Under the pieces are notes generated by a model that was not told the DNA's origin, searched no databases, and was given only the letters and a program-made list of their open reading frames with translations. Positions 4,786-6,923 of a DNA stretch of 6,923 nucleotides are shown here, one piece after another. Made by a program: the position numbers and the translations under genes. Positions within the stretch are counted from its first letter, which is position 1, and each line of letters begins with the position of its first letter. The stretch spans positions 1 through 6,923 of the forward strand of contig JANYDZ010000335.1 in assembly GCA_025363375.1 (NCBI GenBank). The letters are read 5' to 3'. Source of the DNA: Hyphomicrobiales bacterium (GTDB lineage: Bacteria > Pseudomonadota > Alphaproteobacteria > Rhizobiales > Beijerinckiaceae).

Positions 4786-6849
4786 ATGTCATATGCCGTC
4801 GCCGTGGATATCGGCGGGACGTTCACGGATCTGGTTGGCTACGATCGCGAGACCCGCAAGGTCGTCCTGACGAAGAGCGCCACGACGTACGACAATTTTG
4901 TCGACGGCATTCTGGATTGTTTCGCCAAGGCTGGTTTGACGCCGGAGCAGGCGCGTTTTCTGAACCACGGCACGACGCTTGTCATCAACTCTTTTATACA
5001 ACGGCGTGGAGCAAAGGCGGCGCTTGTCACGACCGAGGGATTTCGCGACGTTCTGGAGATCGCGCGCGCCAACCGGCCTGATCCCTTCGATCTCCATTAC
5101 CAGCGCGACCCGCCGCTCATCCCCCGCTCCCTGCGCTTCGAGGTTCCCGAGCGAATGGACACCTTCGGCAGGGTGCTTGCGCCGCTGGACATGGACGCGC
5201 TCGACCTGGTCGCCGACCGATTGCGGGCGCTCAAGGTCGAGGCGGTCGCGGTGTTTTTCATGAACTCTTTCGTCAACCCGGAGCACGAAGAAAAGGCTGC
5301 GCGCCGCTTGGGCGATCGCCTTCCCGGCGTCTACGTCACATGCAGCACGGATTTGACCCGCGAATGGTATGAATACGAGCGTTCCTCGACCGTCGCCGCG
5401 AACGCTTACGTTGGGCCACAGGTCAATACCTATATCCGTCGCCTCGAAGGCGACATGAAGAACCGCGGCTTCGCGGGTTCGCTTTTCATGATGGGCTCGA
5501 ACGGCGGTCTCCTCTCCGTCGAGCGAACCTGCCGGCAACCGGTTAGTCTGGTCGAATCGGGCCCAATCGGCGGTTGTATTGGCGCTGGCGCCTATGCCGA
5601 GGCGCTTGGATTCAAGAATGTCGTGGCTTTCGACATGGGCGGCACCACCGCGAAGTGCGCCCTCGTCGAAGAGGGTCGGTTCAACGTGGAAACGATCTAC
5701 TACGCCGGCGGATACGTGCGCGGCTTTCCCATCAAGTCACCCGTCATCGACATCGTGGAGGTCGGCTCGGGCGGTGGATCGGTTGCGTGGCTCGATTCAC
5801 AGAACCGCCTTCATGTAGGGCCGCGGAGCGCTGGATCGACGCCTGGCCCGGTGTGTTACGGGCGAGGCGGAAACGAAGCGACCGTCACCGACGCCAATCT
5901 CGTTCTGGGGCGTCTGAACGCCGAGCGCTTCCTCGGTGGTGAACTGAAGCTCGACGTGGAAGGCGCGTTCCGCGCCATCCGCGACCTTGCCGAGCCGCTG
6001 GGCTACTCGGGAGACGATGGTCTGCTGCGCCTGGCCGACGGCATTCTGTCGCTGGCGACTGTGACGATGGCTGGCGCGATCCGGCAGGTCTCGGTCGAAC
6101 ATGGTCTTGATCCCCGTGATTTCGTTCTCTTCAGCTACGGCGGAGGCGGTCCGCTTCACGGCGCGGCGCTGGCGCGGGAGCTATCTATCCCGGCGATCGT
6201 CATACCTCCGGCGCCCGGAAATTTTTCGGCTATTGGCATGTTGCTGGCCGACGCGCGCATCGACCTGTCGAAAACTTTCACCGGCCTTCTCTCGGAAGAC
6301 GCGATCGAATCCATCCAGGAAGCTTTTGCCGAAATGGAAGTCGACGCGGCGGCGTCGCTTCGTAAGGAATTCGACGCGCGGGACGTTCTGTTCGAACGGC
6401 ACGCCGAGATGCGATATCTGGGTCAAAGGCACAATATCAAGGTGCCTGTCGGCGGCGCCGGAAATTTTGCCGCCATCCGGCTGGCTTTCGAACGCGATTA
6501 CAAACGACGTTACGGGCATTCCGATTCCACCAATCCTGCGGAACTGCAAGCCCTGCATCTTTCCGCCTTCGCCCGGCAGCAACGACCCGATCTGACGGCT
6601 CTGGCTCCCGCGAGCGAAGGGCCATCCGCGCCAGCTTCCCGGCGCATTTATTTCAAGGAAATGGGCGGCTTCGTGGACGCGGCGGTATACCAGCGAGGCG
6701 GCCTCGCGCCGGGCTTTTCGGCGACGGGGCCGGCGGTGATCGAGGAATATGGTTCGACAACTCTGATCGGTCCGTTTGATCGCTTCGAGATTGGACGACT
6801 GCGCGAAATCCGAATCCATTGCGACGTCCGGCAAGAGGGAGTGAAATGA
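4786..6849 (+). CDS. hyuA: Hydantoinase/oxoprolinase/acetone-carboxylase-type ATP-dependent subunit HyuA
   Basis: This 687-aa protein of the HyuA family contains N-methylhydantoinase A, 5-oxoprolinase halves and the beta subunits of acetone and acetophenone carboxylases. Members use ATP to phosphorylate an amide or carbonyl oxygen of a small substrate, which the HyuB partner then hydrolyses or carboxylates. Seen: an N-terminal Hydant_A domain starting with the phosphate loop DIGGTFTDL (8-16), HGTTLVINSFIQRRGAKAALVTTEGFRD (61-88); a central domain with MGSNGG (236-241), ESGPIGG (257-263), the second phosphate loop AFDMGGTTAK (281-290), GPVCYGRGG (354-362), TVTDANLVLGRL (366-377), and SYGGGGPLHG with PPAPGNFSAIGML (450-486); and a C-terminal domain with MRYLGQ (542-547) and ATGPAVIEEYGSTT (646-659). 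Length is typical and nothing is missing. Its stop overlaps the hyuB start. The substrate cannot be told from sequence: hydantoin, oxoproline-like lactam or ketone remain possible. The divergent IclR regulator suggests induction by a catabolic substrate. Confidence 0.94.
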   Translation: MSYAVAVDIGGTFTDLVGYDRETRKVVLTKSATTYDNFVDGILDCFAKAGLTPEQARFLNHGTTLVINSFIQRRGAKAALVTTEGFRDVLEIARANRPDPFDLHYQRDPPLIPRSLRFEVPERMDTFGRVLAPLDMDALDLVADRLRALKVEAVAVFFMNSFVNPEHEEKAARRLGDRLPGVYVTCSTDLTREWYEYERSSTVAANAYVGPQVNTYIRRLEGDMKNRGFAGSLFMMGSNGGLLSVERTCRQPVSLVESGPIGGCIGAGAYAEALGFKNVVAFDMGGTTAKCALVEEGRFNVETIYYAGGYVRGFPIKSPVIDIVEVGSGGGSVAWLDSQNRLHVGPRSAGSTPGPVCYGRGGNEATVTDANLVLGRLNAERFLGGELKLDVEGAFRAIRDLAEPLGYSGDDGLLRLADGILSLATVTMAGAIRQVSVEHGLDPRDFVLFSYGGGGPLHGAALARELSIPAIVIPPAPGNFSAIGMLLADARIDLSKTFTGLLSEDAIESIQEAFAEMEVDAAASLRKEFDARDVLFERHAEMRYLGQRHNIKVPVGGAGNFAAIRLAFERDYKRRYGHSDSTNPAELQALHLSAFARQQRPDLTALAPASEGPSAPASRRIYFKEMGGFVDAAVYQRGGLAPGFSATGPAVIEEYGSTTLIGPFDRFEIGRLREIRIHCDVRQEGVK
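6837..6841 (+). promoter_or_regulatory. Ribosome binding site of hyuB inside the hyuA end
   Basis: GGGAG lies 4 nt before ATG 6846, within the last hyuA codons. Together with the ATGA overlap it supports coupled translation of the two subunits. Confidence 0.65.
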
Positions 6850-6923
6850 CCCGCTCATCAGCCACCAGGAGTCCGATAGATCCAATCACGCTGGAGGTCA
6901 TTCGCTATGGCCTCATCTCGACG
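6846..6923 (+). CDS. hyuB: Hydantoinase B/acetone-carboxylase alpha-type subunit HyuB, N-terminal fragment (cut by the right edge)
   Basis: ATG 6846 overlaps the hyuA stop (ATGA), and 26 codons reach the window end without a stop. The translation contains DPITLEVIRYGLIS, the conserved N-terminal motif (DPITLEV.R..L) of HyuB/Hydantoinase_B proteins. In this family HyuB forms a complex with HyuA and performs the hydrolysis or carboxylation step on the phosphorylated intermediate. The identity is firm from this motif plus the invariant hyuA-hyuB order. The subtype cannot be judged because about 500 residues and all functional regions are outside the window. Confidence 0.88.
   Translation, partial: MTRSSATRSPIDPITLEVIRYGLIST

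Noticed and set aside
4718..4870. Short frame starting at ATG 4718 and running into hyuA
   Set aside because: It overlaps the hyuA N-terminus out of frame, has no clear ribosome site and encodes no recognisable motif.

Overview
The window looks like chromosomal DNA from a GC-rich alphaproteobacterium. The evidence is strongly GC-biased third codon positions, the style of the UvrC protein (acidic N-terminal extension, Ala/Pro/Glu-rich linker in the nuclease half), and a mix of a siderophore-interacting protein, an IclR regulator and a hydantoinase-type operon. A Hyphomicrobiales relative (Beijerinckiaceae/Methylocystaceae-like) is my best guess, from general resemblance only. I see no rRNA, tRNA, CRISPR array, transposase or phage gene.

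Left part, all on the minus strand. Reading leftward from about 3485, there is a siderophore-interacting flavoprotein (2691-3485), then uvrC (403-2448), then the N-terminal 111 codons of a membrane fatty-acid-desaturase-like protein that runs off the left edge (1-334, or 1-406 if an ATG overlapping the uvrC stop is used). The long plus-strand open frames opposite uvrC are antisense shadows caused by GC-rich codons.

Right part, a regulated catabolic-type locus. An IclR-family regulator (3658-4467, minus strand, TTG start) is divergent from hyuA (4786-6849, plus strand), which encodes an ATP-dependent hydantoinase/oxoprolinase/acetone-carboxylase-type subunit. Its stop overlaps the ATG of hyuB, of which 26 codons lie in the window (6846-6923). 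HyuA and HyuB proteins normally form one complex. The 318-bp divergent region holds a consensus TTGACA -35 box with a plausible -10, followed by a perfect inverted repeat with 12-bp arms around one central base (4534-4558). This is the best candidate for the operator of the IclR protein. About 260 nt of GC-rich leader then precede hyuA.

No clearly new system is visible. The most informative observations are the promoter/operator layout of the iclR-hyuAB locus, whose substrate is unknown, the duplicated start-codon region of uvrC with a minimal upstream reading frame, and two partial genes at the window edges.
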